From positions 21,982,666 to 22,046,665 of the forward strand of contig OX439012.1 in NCBI GenBank assembly GCA_949316495.1: 64,000 nucleotides of DNA. The letters run 5' to 3'. The first letter of the stretch is position 1; each line of letters begins with the position of its first letter. Below, piece by piece: positions 24,343-37,620 of the stretch. Source of the stretch: Amphiduros pacificus. Its lineage: Eukaryota > Annelida > Polychaeta > Phyllodocida > Hesionidae. A program made the translations under genes and the position numbers. A model generated the notes under the pieces. The model saw only the letters and a program-made list of their open reading frames with translations. It was not told where the DNA came from and did no database searches.

Positions 24343-27300
24343 CCTGGAAAATTTTATTGTCATTGATATTTCAAATATAAGTTCAAATATTTATTCATGG
24401 CCAATATTTGACCGGCGAAGCACAGATGTTGAGTTTCTAAATTATGAACCCAATGTCTGACATACTGCAGACTATTTTACCTTTTCTGTTGTGTATTGTA
24501 TGATAGTATACAATTCATATCAATAAGTTTTTCTTCCCTTAGTAATGTTTTAACATGACAAACTTGATTTCAAAAATGATCACTCTAAATGACTGATATA
24601 TTAAAGTACGGGGCATGATGTGATATTTTTTTATATAAATAGAGACAGCTGCAACAACACATGTTCACTGTATATACGAATGAACAAGGAAGCCAAATAA
24701 ATGTCATGATATTTTGTAAATATAACTCTAGGTTTTTTTTTATAAAATGAAACCCAAATATTGTAATGAATACAGTAAGCGACCATACGAGATTCTTTGT
24801 CGGATAATGTTGAGGTCTTCAAAAATTGTGATATATTGTAACCCAACAAATGTTATAAAACCTGAGCTTAAACAAATATAATGGTTCATTATATTTCATA
24901 AATATAAGTTTGATCCCTTAGGTCTTTTAGAATTGGGTTTGATCCCTAACAGTTGGTCCCTGGAAAATGGTTAAACTCAGTACACACTTAGGCATTCTGA
25001 TTGACAAGATCCTGAAAATGAAATGCACATGATCATCTATGGATGATCTAGTGCAACACCATTTCTAACCAATCACAATAGAGAATTATAGAAATATATC
25101 TGATAGGAATGAGGATTAATCACACGCACAAGTAACCCTCAATACTTCCACCCAGGATTGTCAATGTTCAGGATCTACTTCCTGTTTCTAAACACTTTTG
25201 ATCATAATATCTCAAATATTTGGCCTATCAACATGCGCAATACATCAATAAAAATCTTACAATTTTCCAGATTCAAAATTATTTTGAAAAAATTTATCAC
25301 ATTACCTTATTTGCATCATTTTACATAATGAATAAATAGTTTTGAAGTAAAGTAAGAAATGATATGATTTTCTGATACTGCACAAAAATTTAAGGTTATT
25401 TTGATATTTGAAAAAACACCGGACAATTATTAATTGCATAAAAGGCACTTGAAAAAGGGGGTGGGGCCTAAAATCATATCAAATTTAAGCTCCGCATACT
25501 ATTTGAACGCCATTTAAGCAATAGATAATATTTCAATTTTCACATATAAATTATGAAATCCAGATAGAATTTTATGCTCGGCCTCATGAAAACTTAAAAT
25601 TTAAAAAATCACATATTTACTGAGGTATGAGTATGCTAATTAAGTCCTGTGACCAGACTAAAATATACATTTTTCAGAATTTAAATATTTTGAGCTTTCC
25701 ATAGATGTATCAAACATTCTGATTGGACATGTATTTTTGAAACTGTGATCAGATTGGTCAATTTTAACAATCTCCAAAACTGTTCACCAACCAAAAGTAT
25801 GGAGAGCCGTGCCAATGTTCGCCAGTATGTAAGGCTGTCAGTCAATCATCTAGGGGTATATAAGGTCCCTACCTGGTTGACCAGCAGGCCAGCTTGGAAC
25901 GGGACTGTATGATGATGATGATGATGATTTCCCCCGAAACTACGAGTAACATATGTTTCAAATGTTATACAGAGGTAGATATAGAGGTGAAGATTCAGAT
26001 TCCATCAAATCTTAGTGATGTCACTATTGACTATTGGTGCAGTTTATCTCAGTAACCACTTACAGAAGGAAATTAATATTTGATCTACAGAAATGTCTTG
26101 CATTGGTCTACAGCTATGCCTCGTCATACTTTTTTAGTTTTGTGACCTTTGACTTTGTGTGCATACAACATTTCACGATCATTTAAAGTAAATAAAATGT
26201 ACTTTGATATCTATTACACACTAAAACTTTGTCGAGCACCATATACATTTATTTTTACAGATTTGACCTTTGTCCTTGGTGCTATGACCTTGACCATTGT
26301 CTAATGTGCAGGCCATATCTAATGAACGATAAAGTGGAGTTACTAAATATAGGGCATGCATGATAATGACTAGGTGTAGTGATGTCAGGTTTTTTGTCCT
26401 TGCATCCATTGACCTTAATGCAGTGACCTTAAGGTCAAAAGTGTTATGCAGAGCAAATCTCAGCAACTGCTTACTTGGTAAATAAATGTCTTAAGTCTTC
26501 AAAAGTTACTTCACACCACAATGCCATTATTTCTTAGCAATTTATGTATGTTTTACCCATAATTGACCCTTTTTCTTATAATCAATGATCACTTATCAAG
26601 CATTTTGCAGGTATTTCCAGAAAATGTTCACAAGCATTGCAAAAAATAGTCAGCAGAGCTCTAAGGTTATTTGCGTATGTTTTATTACGAAAATGATATT
26701 CTTGCATGAACTGTTTGTCATCAAGTTGCAGATCCTTATCATTGTGATATTCCTTTAATTACTATTCAGCGTCCGTCTGCATCTCCCAGATGTACTAACA
26801 CATGGTGTGGGCAATATGATAATTAGATTTACACAGCTTCACCCATGCTTAGAATTTATATTTATAGGTTCATGAGTAATAAAATCAAATCAGGTTTCTT
26901 GATCTATAATTTGCATTGTTTTCATTTTGATCACATAGACTAATAAACTAATTTCAAGAGGTCTGAGAAACATGTTTGATTATGTTCAACAGTAGATTTA
27001 ATACATGCTTTTTTAACCCAAAGACTTTTTTAAGCGCTTTTGCAAACATGACAGCTGTTATTTAAGGTAGTTCACACACAACGAGGTTTAAGCAATAACT
27101 GATGTTTGCCAATGTTTTCTGACCTTGTTCATTTTTGCGTCAATGTTCATGGTTTCTGAATGAATAATGGTCAGCCCCTTATCACCTATGGTGCAGAAAA
27201 GATATACTCTAAAATGTTGAAATCTTTTTATTCAGCCCAGTAATATTTAAAAATAAGTATTGATATATTTTTTATATATTGGGAAATTCATCTTTGAAGC

Positions 27301-27431
27301 AATTGAGGGCCAAAAAAGGCTTGTTTTGTTATAGTGGAACTACATTTTCTTGTCTCCCATGCATATATTTTTGTAAGCCCCTGTCTCTATACATAATTTT
27401 TGTACTTATCATAGTCATAGATTGTTGAGGG
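24343..27431. other. Gene-free interval with isolated regulatory-like motifs
   Basis: No coding exon was found on either strand. It includes the start region of the sulfotransferase gene on its left side. A TATA-like GGGTATATAAGGTCCC lies near 25853, about 60 nt before a short (GAT)n run at 25911-25927. Several TGACCT half-sites lie at 26140-26440. Confidence 0.45.
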
Positions 27432-27483
27432 TTCTTCGTCACTTTCAACATTATTTCAGTTATTTCATGACGAGACCTACCCA
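27432..27483 (-). mobile_element. SINE-A 3'-domain fragment
   Basis: About 45 nt (CACTTTCAACATTATTTCAG, then TTATTTCATGACGAGACCTAC) match the reverse complement of the SINE-A 3' end. The rest is absent or unrecognisable. Confidence 0.65.
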
Positions 27484-29064
27484 GAACCTATCACAACCAG
27501 AATTTCCTTTACAAAGACAAATAGTATATGCTCATAACATGTTGCAGGTCCATTCAGGTTACTCACACTGGTATGAGCAACAATCCACCAGTTACTATGT
27601 TTTGTGATGATTTTTACAATGTAAAAAACCTGAAAAAAAATTCCTAAAGGCCTTGACTCTTTTAGGATGAATAATGTTGGTACTGAGTACCAGCGTTGTT
27701 GTTGCGAATATCAGATAACGTACTTAATATCACTGTTTAAAAAAATATATAATTTGAAATATCGAAAGAACTTCACGCTCGTTTCATTTTGGCCATAATA
27801 TTTAACAAACCTAACATTTACCCCAAACATCGTATCTCATGTTTTTGGTCAATTAATCCAACGTTTGTGAAATTTTTTTGTTTGGGTATCAGTTATTTCA
27901 TGACGAAACGTTATCTTGCGGGTGTGTGCTTAATATGTAAATGTTTGAAGGCTGCAATAGGTCACAGTGCACAATTAAGATCCGGGTCAAAATGTAATAC
28001 GATTGACCTATTTTACAGATGCGAGGTTGTCTATCAGATGAGGGCTGTTAAAACCAAACAAAGCATATGACTGGAAATCTTTTGATAAATATTTAAAATA
28101 TAACATGTAATGATGAAAGAAAAGTCAAATGAAAGCTAATTAATATTTTTTAAAAAAATTGGGGACAGTTCCAAAATTATTTGATATTCATGAAGTGTGC
28201 CTTTAAAAAACGCATTTGCAGAGAAGGTCTGGTTTGAGACCAACCCAGCCCAAAGTTTTCCAGTTGAATGTATATTTTCTTTGCATTTAAATTACATTAT
28301 TGTTCTATTAAGAAAAAATAAGAAAGGATCAATTGAAACATTTTAACAATTTTTTAGTGAAGTTTGAAAGCTGCATGTTTAAATAGGATTATATAGTGGC
28401 TTCGAATTGGTGCACTGTGACCAATACGTGCAACTTTCGGCCATCTTGGTTTTGGTACTATCGCAGCTTTGCTACAGGTATCACATTCGCTGCTCTCCCC
28501 TATTCACATTTTCACCCAACACTCCAGCGTTTTCACTCCAAAGTCAAGTATATTCCCTCGTGAAAAAATAAAATGAAATAAAATTTAAAATAATAAAAAA
28601 ACACGTCATAATTCACTTCTTGACTCTATCTTGATTCCAACTTGTTCCCCAGGCACACACGTCCTTTAGAGACATGGACCATTGTTATATATTGCCTAAA
28701 ATAAAGATATTCATGTGTTGAAATGGGCCGTGTGCATGCATGCACTGAAATGATCAAGATTTTAATGATCTAGAGGGCACCACCTGAGGGCGACTTCACA
28801 AGAATTGGCGCAAAAATGTATACGTCAACTATTTCAAACCTCAAACATATCTACTGGCAATACCAATAATTATGTCTCAATGTAAGATTATCATTCATTT
28901 ATTAACAGACATTTATGTTTTAACAGACCAAACCCCAGCTCAGTGCACTTGTTAAGAAATAAATTCCCTCATAACTTTGCCTATTATGGTCTGGTATATG
29001 CCATAATAACCTTAACTTCTCTTAAGCATAATACGCCATATTGACAGAAAGTGACTGGTGTCAA
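27484..29064. other. Gene-free interval
   Basis: No gene recognised; the longest frame (27789-28070) has no identifiable domain or splice context. GAACTTCACGCTCGTT near 27769 echoes the sequence near 6663. Confidence 0.45.
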
Positions 29065-29065
29065 A

Positions 29066-29365
29066 TGACTATATCCTGAGTAAAATTAGGTCTGGATTAC
29101 CCTCTGGCACCAGAATATATCCTGAGTAAAATTAGGTCAAGATTACCCTCTGGAACCAGAATATATCCTGAGTAAAGTTAGGTCTGGATTACCCTCTGGC
29201 ACCAGAATATATCCTGAGTAAAATTAGGTCTGGATTACCCTCTGGCACCAGAATATATCCTTAGTAAAATTAGGTCTGGATTACCCTCTGGCACCAGAAT
29301 ATATCCTGAGTAAAATTAGGTCTGGATTACCCTCTGGCGCCAGAATAAACCCTGAGTAAAATTTA
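29066..29365. repeat. 46-bp minisatellite, ~6 units
   Basis: The unit GAATATATCCTGAGTAAAAT..CCCTCTGGCACCA starts at 29113, 29159 and 29205 with an exact 46-bp period and few differences. A separate short repeat of GGTGATTCTGGGATTC type lies at 29598-29672. Confidence 0.93.
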
Positions 29366-31043
29366 ATGAAACAAAACACAAATCTGTGGCCGCGCAAACA
29401 GACACCATAAGATACATTTTTTGAAATTGTCTAATATTTCTGTAATTTGTGCTAAAACCTCAAATATTTGCCTTTTTATCATATAATATGTCCCCAATAT
29501 ACTGAAGAAAGCACCTCAATCAATCGGAAATACAATAATCGAAACAAAGCCAGATGATATGACGTCATTCCATTGTTCTATACCAATGCTGAACGAATCC
29601 AGGTGATTCTGGGTGATTCTGGGATTCTGGGATTCGGGGTGACTCTGGGATTCCAGATGATTCCAGGTGATTCTCTTATATAACGATTTTTTGATATCTC
29701 ACAAAACGCATCAAAATCAGCATAAAATTATACAAATTTCATTACATTTGGGTTTGAAACAATGTCTTGTTTACGATGGTTATGAAAACCGTATAACATT
29801 TATGATAAATTTGCAATGTTTAAGTGTTGTTTCTGAGAAATATTTATATAATATTGAACGCTAACAAATTACAAATTACTAGTTTTGCATCAACATCTGT
29901 AAGTGTCTGTAACACCCATTAGTTTCATCAATGTAGTTTGTATTAGATAGCATTAGACATCAATGGGATCATGGAATTAAGCTTTATGAGGCTGTTTTCC
30001 TACTCCACTTTCAACACCTTTCCACTTATATCATGACAAGAGCAGAAAAGGCAAGGATCCTAAAGAAAGAGCTAGACAACAAAGTCCCTAACCAATACCT
30101 TCAACAGTTTCAATATTATTAGATCTCTTCAGTTGGATGGGGACTGACTGCGTTGTCCTCTTTCCTGTTTATATGGGATCTGGTGGAGGTGTTATTGGTT
30201 TCTATCAAATCCAGTTTGGAGGTGCTGTAAAAATACCTTTGTCTTTCGTAGCTTGGGCGGGTTATAGGCAAGTTATAACACATTCTACATATGTTTATGT
30301 ATTTTCTGCATTTTGGGAGGTTTTTACGACTTTTATCAATTCGAATCAGTTTTGATTGCTATATTTAATGTTTTATAAATTTCAAGACCTTTCCCTTGAA
30401 GCCTATTTCGTCTATTTTGCACTTTGTATAGCCCCGGCGCGGGGTTGGAATGTCCAGTTTTTAAATGAATATTATTGATCTCATTTATTTCTTGGTCGGA
30501 ACAAACATGGACAAGAAATTTCTTTGGAGAAATATGTTTTTATTTTCATTCTGTTGGTTAACTTCTTGTTGTTACAGACTTGTTGCTGGTAAGATTGTGG
30601 TTTTATGAGGAGGTATGGAATGGGTTATCTAGTTCCTCGATGTAGATTTATATGGATAAAATATCTTGGAAATTTTAGACATAAATGAAATGCAGTTTGT
30701 TTTAAATAGACGACTAAAAACAGTTATATACTGAGCACAGGGGATAATTCAAAAATCATTTTTTTAAACTGCAATTATTTGACTAACCGTGTTATTGGAT
30801 TCAATAGCATTTTCCAATAATAATCTTTTTTTTTATTCATACAGGATAAAACATTTTATTCATACAGGATAAAACGATTTAATTATCACATATTTTTAAC
30901 ATGTGGATTTTTGTTTGCAATGATTGAGACATGAAAGTGGTAGAATTAATGTCAAATAAGATCAAAGAATAATGTGCATTTCATTTCATTGCATTTGCAT
31001 TGATTGAGACATGAAGGTGGTGGAAATTAATGTCAAATATATA
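29366..31043. other. Gene-free 3' flank of LRR gene copy 1
   Basis: No coding exon is seen. A duplicated phrase (ATTGAGACATGAAAGTGGTAG and AATAATGTGCATTTCA) occurs twice at about 30920-31060. The right edge includes the 3' UTR of the LRR gene. Confidence 0.45.
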
Positions 31044-32867
31044 TCAAGGAATAATGTGCATTTCACATGTTCCATATGAGCCTGGCTGGTTTCCTTCTTG
31101 TTGCAGTTTCATTGTAAATTGAAGACACTTGTCATCACTGCCGCAAATGCTCCCACAATGAACGTCATTCAATGCAGGTACGAATTTGGTGATGTACGTG
31201 TCTTTTAAATAGACACCCAGCATATCCTCCCAAAGCGTATATTCAGTAGTTTCCACATGAGTGCCATATTTCATGAATTTGTTCTTATGGTATGCTGTAC
31301 CTGAAATAATATTGATATTTTTTGTTCTTTATGACAAACAAACCTTTGAAAACATAGCACTGTTATTGTAAATTAAAAGGTAAACTAAGAGACATGAGGA
31401 TAGGCCCTAAAATCATTATTTTTGTGCAAAGATTTTTTTTACAAATATTAGTGAGGTGAAACATTTTATACTGTTGTTAGCATCAACTCTAATTTCAGAT
31501 CATTATATCTGAACAATAGCACTAATTATCAATCATCATATTATCAAGCATTAGATGTTAGTATATAAAAGCCACCAACCATTTGGTTTGCCTGTACACT
31601 GGAGGTCGTTGATGGTAAGGCTGTTGATAGATCTGCCTTTTAGGCTCGCTGGGGTTGAGCATATGGCTGTGGAAATGCTGTACATTGTTGAAGCGGGAGT
31701 ATAATACTTAGACCAACACCACGATTCATCACAATTGATGGGGTTATGACTAAATGATATTGCAATATGTGGGCAGAATAGTCCACGCATTTCAATCGGG
31801 AGTGAACTCAAACCTAATGGTAAAGGTTCAACTGAACTTATGTTGTTGAATGCAAGGCCTAAAAATGCTAAATATTTTGGAATTGAACATCCTTTTCCAA
31901 TTGTAAAGTATACAATTTCATTTCCTTCTAAAAAAAGTACTCTCAATTCTGTCAACATTGAAATTTCACACATATCAAATGTTTTTATCTTATTGATTCT
32001 CATGTTGAGGTTAAACAATGTTGTATCATTTTGAGACAAACCACTTGGAAATTCTGTTAGTTCATTTGAAAGAAGCACGATATCGATTATTCCAGTTAAA
32101 CCAGCTGAGTACTCAGCTTTAACTGTTGAAATTTTGTTATTAAATACATAAATATATCTCAACTTGGGCCCAATGGGTGTCAGATCTGGAAACTCAATCA
32201 ACATATTATCACCCAAGGTTATTGCAATGAGTCCAGTTAAACCTGTAAGATGATCAGCATTTGCAGTTGTAATTAAATTATCTTGAAGATATAAATAATT
32301 TAGATTTGAACCTAGAGCCCTTAAATCAGGAACACTTTCAAGCCTATTATCTTCCAGGTGAAGCTCCTTTAATCCAGTGAGACCTATAAGAAAGCTGGCA
32401 TTTGCTTTTGCAATAAGATTATCACTTATATATAACCTTTCTAATGAGTTTCCAAGTAGGGACAAGTCAGGGAATTCTGTTAGCTGATTGTTTGACAAGG
32501 ATAAATTTGTGAGACCATCTAAGCCTAAGAAGTAGTATCTATTTACAGTTGAAATCTTGTTTTTAGATACATAAATTTCTTTCAGTGCTGATCCAATATT
32601 AGTGAAATCTGGGAACTCAGTCAACAAATTATCATGCAGACTGACATTTGTCAGATTAGATAAACCCATCACATGATTTGCTATAACTGTTGTCAGAACA
32701 TTTTCCTGTAAATTTAATTTTGTAAGTGTAGAACCATACTGTGTGATGTCAGGAAACTGTGAAAGACCAGCATTTGTATGTTGATACTCTCCATTTATAA
32801 ATGTTTGTGCTTGAATGCATTTGGTCAATGTCAGGCAGATCACAAGAAGGTTTAATCCTCCCATCAT
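31044..32867 (-). CDS. Secreted LRR protein with C-terminal PAN/apple-like domain, copy 1
   Basis: Two coding exons, 32867-31592 and 31300-31044, give 511 codons (510 aa) and join in phase 1. The donor reads ACAG|GCAAAC, so this would be a GC-AG intron; no in-phase GT donor fits. A signal peptide (MMGGLNLLVICLTLTKCIQA, then QTF) is followed by about 12 leucine-rich repeats of the LTxLxLxxNxLTEFPDLxxxG type. A cysteine-capped end follows with NPINCDESWCW, typical of an LRR C-terminal cap. Exon 2 encodes a short PAN/apple-like segment with three or four cysteines (VHCGSICGSDDKCLQFTM..CEM). An acceptor (TTTTCAG) at 32877-32879 lies 9 nt 5' of the start, so a 5' UTR exon is upstream. It is probably extracellular; the ligand is unknown. 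Secreted LRR proteins of this style are often annotated in molluscs as oplophorus-luciferin monooxygenase non-catalytic subunit-like, a name that implies nothing about function. Confidence 0.88.
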
Positions 32868-32879
32868 TTTTATGTTCTG

Positions 32880-33949
32880 AAAATAAAACAATATCGAACC
32901 TAATTTTTCAGTACTTAAGTAAATCACATTCGTTACATCATAACAGTGGCTTTCACGTTTAATGATATTATCATACATGATGAATGTCTTCATTGTCTTC
33001 ATTTAATTTAACTGACTTTCATGTGTGATTTTACAGTAATAATGACATTTATTTAAAACATAATAAAAGGAAATTGTAATCCTGAAGAGATCTGTATTGA
33101 TTAACAGATGTTATGTTAAATAATATTTACTGACCAATTTGAGACCCTTTTGTGACAACATATCGCGTGGTCGTCCATTAAGTGTACATCTGAACAATAG
33201 ATATCTGAACTAAACTATAAAATAACTAATTATTGATTAATCAGTCAATTGTAATTGCATACTTCCTGGAATAACTATTGTTAGAGCCAAAGCATGCTAG
33301 CTTTTTCATAAAATATTGATTTAATTGTACAGTCAATCAATTGTAGAGCGCCATGAGCAGACCTAGTCTGATATAGCGCTATATTTTGTCATTCAGATCT
33401 GTAATTAATATCGCCAAATCTTAATTGAACTGCTTAATACTTTAATACTCTCTAAAAGAAAAATATATATGTATTTATCAGTAATATAACTTTGAGCTTG
33501 GGAACAATTCATAAGACATCTTATTCAGTTGATGTCTAATAGTTAAATATTTTCTGAAATATAAAACATATATGAAAAAATAATATTATCTATTTTTTTG
33601 TTCAGAAAGTAACTGTAAGGCAACGAAAACAGAACAAGTCCCATCCCCCAATCAAGAGTGCAACTATTAAAAAGACATGGCCTGTTTTTTTTATTGTTTT
33701 TTTTATTTTTTTCAAAGGTGAAAATATCTCACTTTAGACAAGAATCATAGTTATGGGGGATCAACAAATTTAATAGGGCATACCGGCGAAAACTATCTCG
33801 CCTTTTGTTTGTGTGTTTGCTTTGGGGGATTTTAATAAGTTGGTGCTCAAACCAACTGTGCCACGGCATGTGGCCTCGCATTTCGTATTACCCTTTTTTT
33901 AAAATCATTTGTTGCACCTGTAGCCAAGCTGTGAAAGCACCGAAACCAA
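32880..33949. other. Upstream flank of LRR copy 1
   Basis: No coding exon. The 5' UTR exon and promoter of LRR copy 1 should lie here but cannot be fixed. 33838-33875 (- strand) looks like a worn SINE head (CCAACTGTGCCACGGC). Confidence 0.4.
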
Positions 33950-34465
33950 GATGACTGAATGTCAGTCAGATGACTGAATGTCAGTCAGATGACTGAATGT
34001 CAGTCAGATGACTGAATGTCAGTCAGATGACTGAATGTCTGTCAGATGACTGAATGTCAGTCAGATGACTGAATGTTTGTCAGATGACTGAATGTTTGTC
34101 AGATGACTGAATGTTTGTCAGATGACTGAATGTTTGTCAGATGACTGAATGTTTGTCAGATGACTGAATGTTTGTCAGATGACTGAATGTTTGTCAGATG
34201 ACTGAATGTCTGTCAGATGACTGAATGTTTGTCAGATGACTGAATGTTTGTCAGATGACTGAATGTTTGTCAGATGACTGAATGTTTGTCAGATGACTGA
34301 ATGTTTGTCAGATGACTGAATGTTTGTCAGATGACTGAATGTTTGTCAGATGACTGAATGTTTGTCAGATGACTGAATGTTTGTCAGATGACTGAATGTC
34401 AGTCAGATGACTGAATGTCAGTCAGATGACTGAATGTTTGTCAGATGACTGAATGTTTGTCAGAT
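33950..34465. repeat. 19-bp minisatellite, ~27 units
   Basis: The unit GATGACTGAATGTTTGTCA is repeated with only a TTTGTCA/CAGTCA/CTGTCA variation. The CAGTCA type lies at both ends and the TTTGTCA type in the middle, as expected if the array grew from inside. Confidence 0.96.
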
Positions 34466-35149
34466 ATTGCATTAACATCTCATGTATGCAACTACACTGA
34501 AATACATGAACAAAAAAGAATTATATTAGTGACCATAGAAACACAAGTGATATTTTTTAAACAATATCGCAACCCTTATAAAGTGTGATATATTATTGCA
34601 GTCAATGTAAATAAAGTTATCTATGGATATTTTAATTCATGTGCAACAAAAGCTGCATTGATTTTCAATCATCATGAAACATGTCATGGCTTTGCTAATA
34701 TCCGATTGTCTTGCTTTTTACTCTAAAATGTCACAAATTTCATAATTTCCCAGCCCATATTAGTAATATACAGTGCAAAAAAATCAATATTGAAAATCGT
34801 AATTTCAATATTTAATTATGCAAGTAGGTTATTATCCCAGAATGACATCAATCATTTTCTCCATAACATCAGGGCAATTATAAATTGATAACTTCCAATA
34901 ACTCTTAAATGATTCCATGTAAAAGAGTAATGACACATAAATGTCAACTTGTCGAGTGTTTTAACACACTCCATCAAATGTCACTTCTTAAGGTTCAGCG
35001 AAAACATCAGTACATAAACATGGAAATATATCAATTAATAATCAGTGAAACCATCGTTAATCAATGAAATCTATGAATACCTTAGATTTAACAATACTAT
35101 TATAAAAACGCAGAATGTTCTGTGGTTGTTAAATGTGAAATGATATCTT
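34466..35149. other. Gene-free stretch
   Basis: AT-rich sequence; no gene, array or SINE seen. Confidence 0.45.
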
Positions 35150-35312
35150 CACAACCCTTTCAGCAGCTATGGGCATATCAGGTCAAAGTTCGAGTCCTTT
35201 AACCAGTGTGAAAGTAACACTGCTGGCAGTGGGAGTCGAACCCATCACCTCCACTCCACTTAACCATCAAAGGCACAGATCCTGCGCTCTACCAACTGTG
35301 CTAGTGGGGCCA
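35150..35312 (-). mobile_element. SINE-B, second tRNA-derived SINE family
   Basis: The - strand reads GGCCCCACTAGCACAGTTGG, TAGAGCGCAGGATC, then box B GGGTTCGACTCCCACTGC, and ends with GAAAGGGTTGT. Both pol III boxes are recognisable. The head differs from SINE-A. Other copies lie at 35404-35745, 36030-36182 and 48001-48536. Confidence 0.8.
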
Positions 35313-35403
35313 AAATATGAATCCCTGGTTTAAATGCTCTACTCCATATCTGCTTGTTGCACTTTGACAATATTCAAAAACAATGTCTTATTAACAACCA
35401 CAA

Positions 35404-35745
35404 CAGTGTTACTTCCACACTGGTTATATAAGTGGAGGACGGGAGGTGGCGGGTTTGACTCCCACTTCTAGCAGTGTTACTCTCACACTGCTTATATAAG
35501 TGGAGGACGGGAGGTGGCGGGTTTGACTCCCACTGCTGGCAGTGTTACCTTCACACTGCTTATATAAGTGGAGGACGGGAGGTGGTGGGTTCGACTCCCA
35601 CTTCTAGCAGTGTTACTCTCACACTGGTTATATAAGTGGAGGACGAGAGGTGGTGGGTTCGACTCCCACTTCTAGCAGTGTTACTCTCACACTGGTTGAA
35701 AGTCGACCCGATATTGCCAATAGCTACTGAAAGGGTTGTTAAAAC
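35404..35745 (+). repeat. SINE-B copy with 68-bp internal tandem array
   Basis: Four units of 68 bp (CAGTGTTACT..CACACTGGTTATATAAGTGG..GGGTTTGACTCCCACTTCTAG) start at 35404, 35472, 35540 and 35608, followed by the SINE-B 3' part (CTGAAAGGGTTGTT). The array is an expansion of the box B segment. With the - strand copy at 35150-35312 it forms a large inverted repeat. The head is missing. Confidence 0.88.
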
Positions 35746-36029
35746 ACCATTTCATTAAATTTATCATCTTTTATAATTTGCTAAAAGAATTTCCTATGTT
35801 TGGAATATCAATCATGCCCTTATCTTAAGTAAAGATTCTGATTAACCTTTATATTGTCTATTATTATATTCATTGAGTAATCAGGATCACCAACAATTTT
35901 GTCTTTATGGTTAAAATAATACAATGAATCTGCTTCAACACTTTAAGATCATTAAGTACCATGATGGCATGAATCGTAAACTATTGAATAATGAAAGATA
36001 GGTGTTAAAAAACAATGGGCAATGATGTT

Positions 36030-36182
36030 TTGAGCCCCTATAAGCAATAATGGCCACATCAGGACGAATTCCGAGTCTGTGAACCAGTGTGAAAGTAACA
36101 TATCCGGCAGTTAGAACCCCCAGTCCTCCATTCACATAACCACGAAAAGCACAGATCCAACACTCTCCTAATAATGTGGGCA
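36030..36182 (-). mobile_element. SINE-B, old diverged copy
   Basis: It matches SINE-B on the - strand (GGCCACATCAGGACGAATTC, GTGTGAAAGTAACATATCCGG, AGCACAGATCCAACACTC), with damage in box B. It has a single unit, without the 68-bp array. Confidence 0.7.
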
Positions 36183-37093
36183 TTGGGAGTCAAAAACATA
36201 TGAAAATGTCAGATCATTTTGCAAATTTTATTCAACACTAAATCAACCGTTATTTCAATATATATACTTTTCTGAAGCTGAAAATGAGGCAGTGTATTTT
36301 GTAGAAAAATGTCAATTGACAGTTTGTATTTTCCAAGAACATAATAATAAAAAGTATTATTGTTATTCATAGGGATGTATTCATTGATTATGCAGTTAAC
36401 TATTTAGTATGTGTTTCTATAGTAGAATGTCAGGAGTTTGTTTTATTCATTATAAGCTAAGATAATGTCGAAATTGTGTGATCAATGCAATGTTAATTCT
36501 CCCTTTATTCATATACAACTAAAGGGATGAAAGCTTAAATCACTTCCCTAGATGAGATCATTATTATTCCATGTATAATGTTATCAATTTAACTTTTATG
36601 ACCTCAAAATTCTGATCTGTATCATCTGATCCTTAAATTCAGTGTTTCAAAACCTGACCTAGCCTTACCTTGATTATTATTTTTGAGATCACTTGTATAA
36701 ATATCAGAAAAGCCTGTGATCCAATAGAAGGAAATATAGAATTTAATAGTGTTCCATAGGATACTATACTCCTGTGCTCAGTGGGGTGTGACAATGCCTT
36801 GTAGATCTTTGCAATTATTATGAGCAATTAAACAACAGGGGGTGCAGAATTTGTCACTTTCCAAGAGAATGATATTATTAAAAGTGTGTTCCACCACCCA
36901 ATCACCGTTCATCTCCATGAAAGAAACATTTTTTTAAAAGCATAAGGCAAAGTTTTCACTTTCTAAATTTCAAATGCTTTGTATTGAAAAATCTTAATAT
37001 CCTTTAAATTTTAAGATGTGCATCGGTATTTTTAATCTGATTTGAAATATGGTGCAAGAGCTTCCATGCCCTTAGTTAATTAGCATAATAATG

Positions 37094-37176
<83 letters not shown>

Positions 37177-37364
37177 TGGCTGAGACCAAACCTATTTTTA
37201 TCATTTGGTTTGTTATTTATAAGCATCAGCTGTTTACTTCATTTAATATGAATTTGAATATTGAGAGGATACACACTTTAAATATAATGTAGGGGGTTGC
37301 CACCATTACAATGAGCAAACCTGATTTAACATGACCCATTGCGAACCATGGGACTATGGGACGA
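36183..37364. other. Gene-free stretch with (TA)n run
   Basis: No gene seen. A pure (TA)n run of about 74 bp occupies 37097-37170. Confidence 0.5.
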
Positions 37365-37620
37365 AATTAGCACCAGTTCCTCTGTGGGTATCCAAAGGTC
37401 GTTGGTTTGATCCCGACCATGCCGAGGCCCTTGCCTGAAGTGATAACCCGTTGAAAATTTGTGACAGTGTGGGTTGTCATGTTTAGGATCAGCGACATGA
37501 CAATTAAGTGAGGCAGTGTTATTGCCTCACTGAAGATGGCGATGTCAGCATAGCCAGGAATCGAACCCACAACCTACGGACCATCTTGGAGGAGCTGGTT
37601 CTATTCACCCTGTGCCTGGA
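37365..37620. mobile_element. Second composite of opposed SINE-A pieces
   Basis: 37365-37513 is a worn + strand SINE-A (TTAGCACCAGTTCCTCTGTG to GACATGACAATTAAGTGAGG). 37530-37620 is a - strand head piece (GAATCGAACCCACAACC). The join contains GTGAGGCA..TGCCTCAC, an inverted repeat. The arrangement parallels 7462-7799. Confidence 0.7.

Noticed and set aside
29789-30355. Possible small genes at 29667-29864 and 30137-30355
   Set aside because: No domain, splice context or codon bias; frame lengths are expected by chance.
33950-34465. CRISPR-like array (19-bp repeats)
   Set aside because: The repeats are directly adjacent with no unique spacers, and the DNA is animal.
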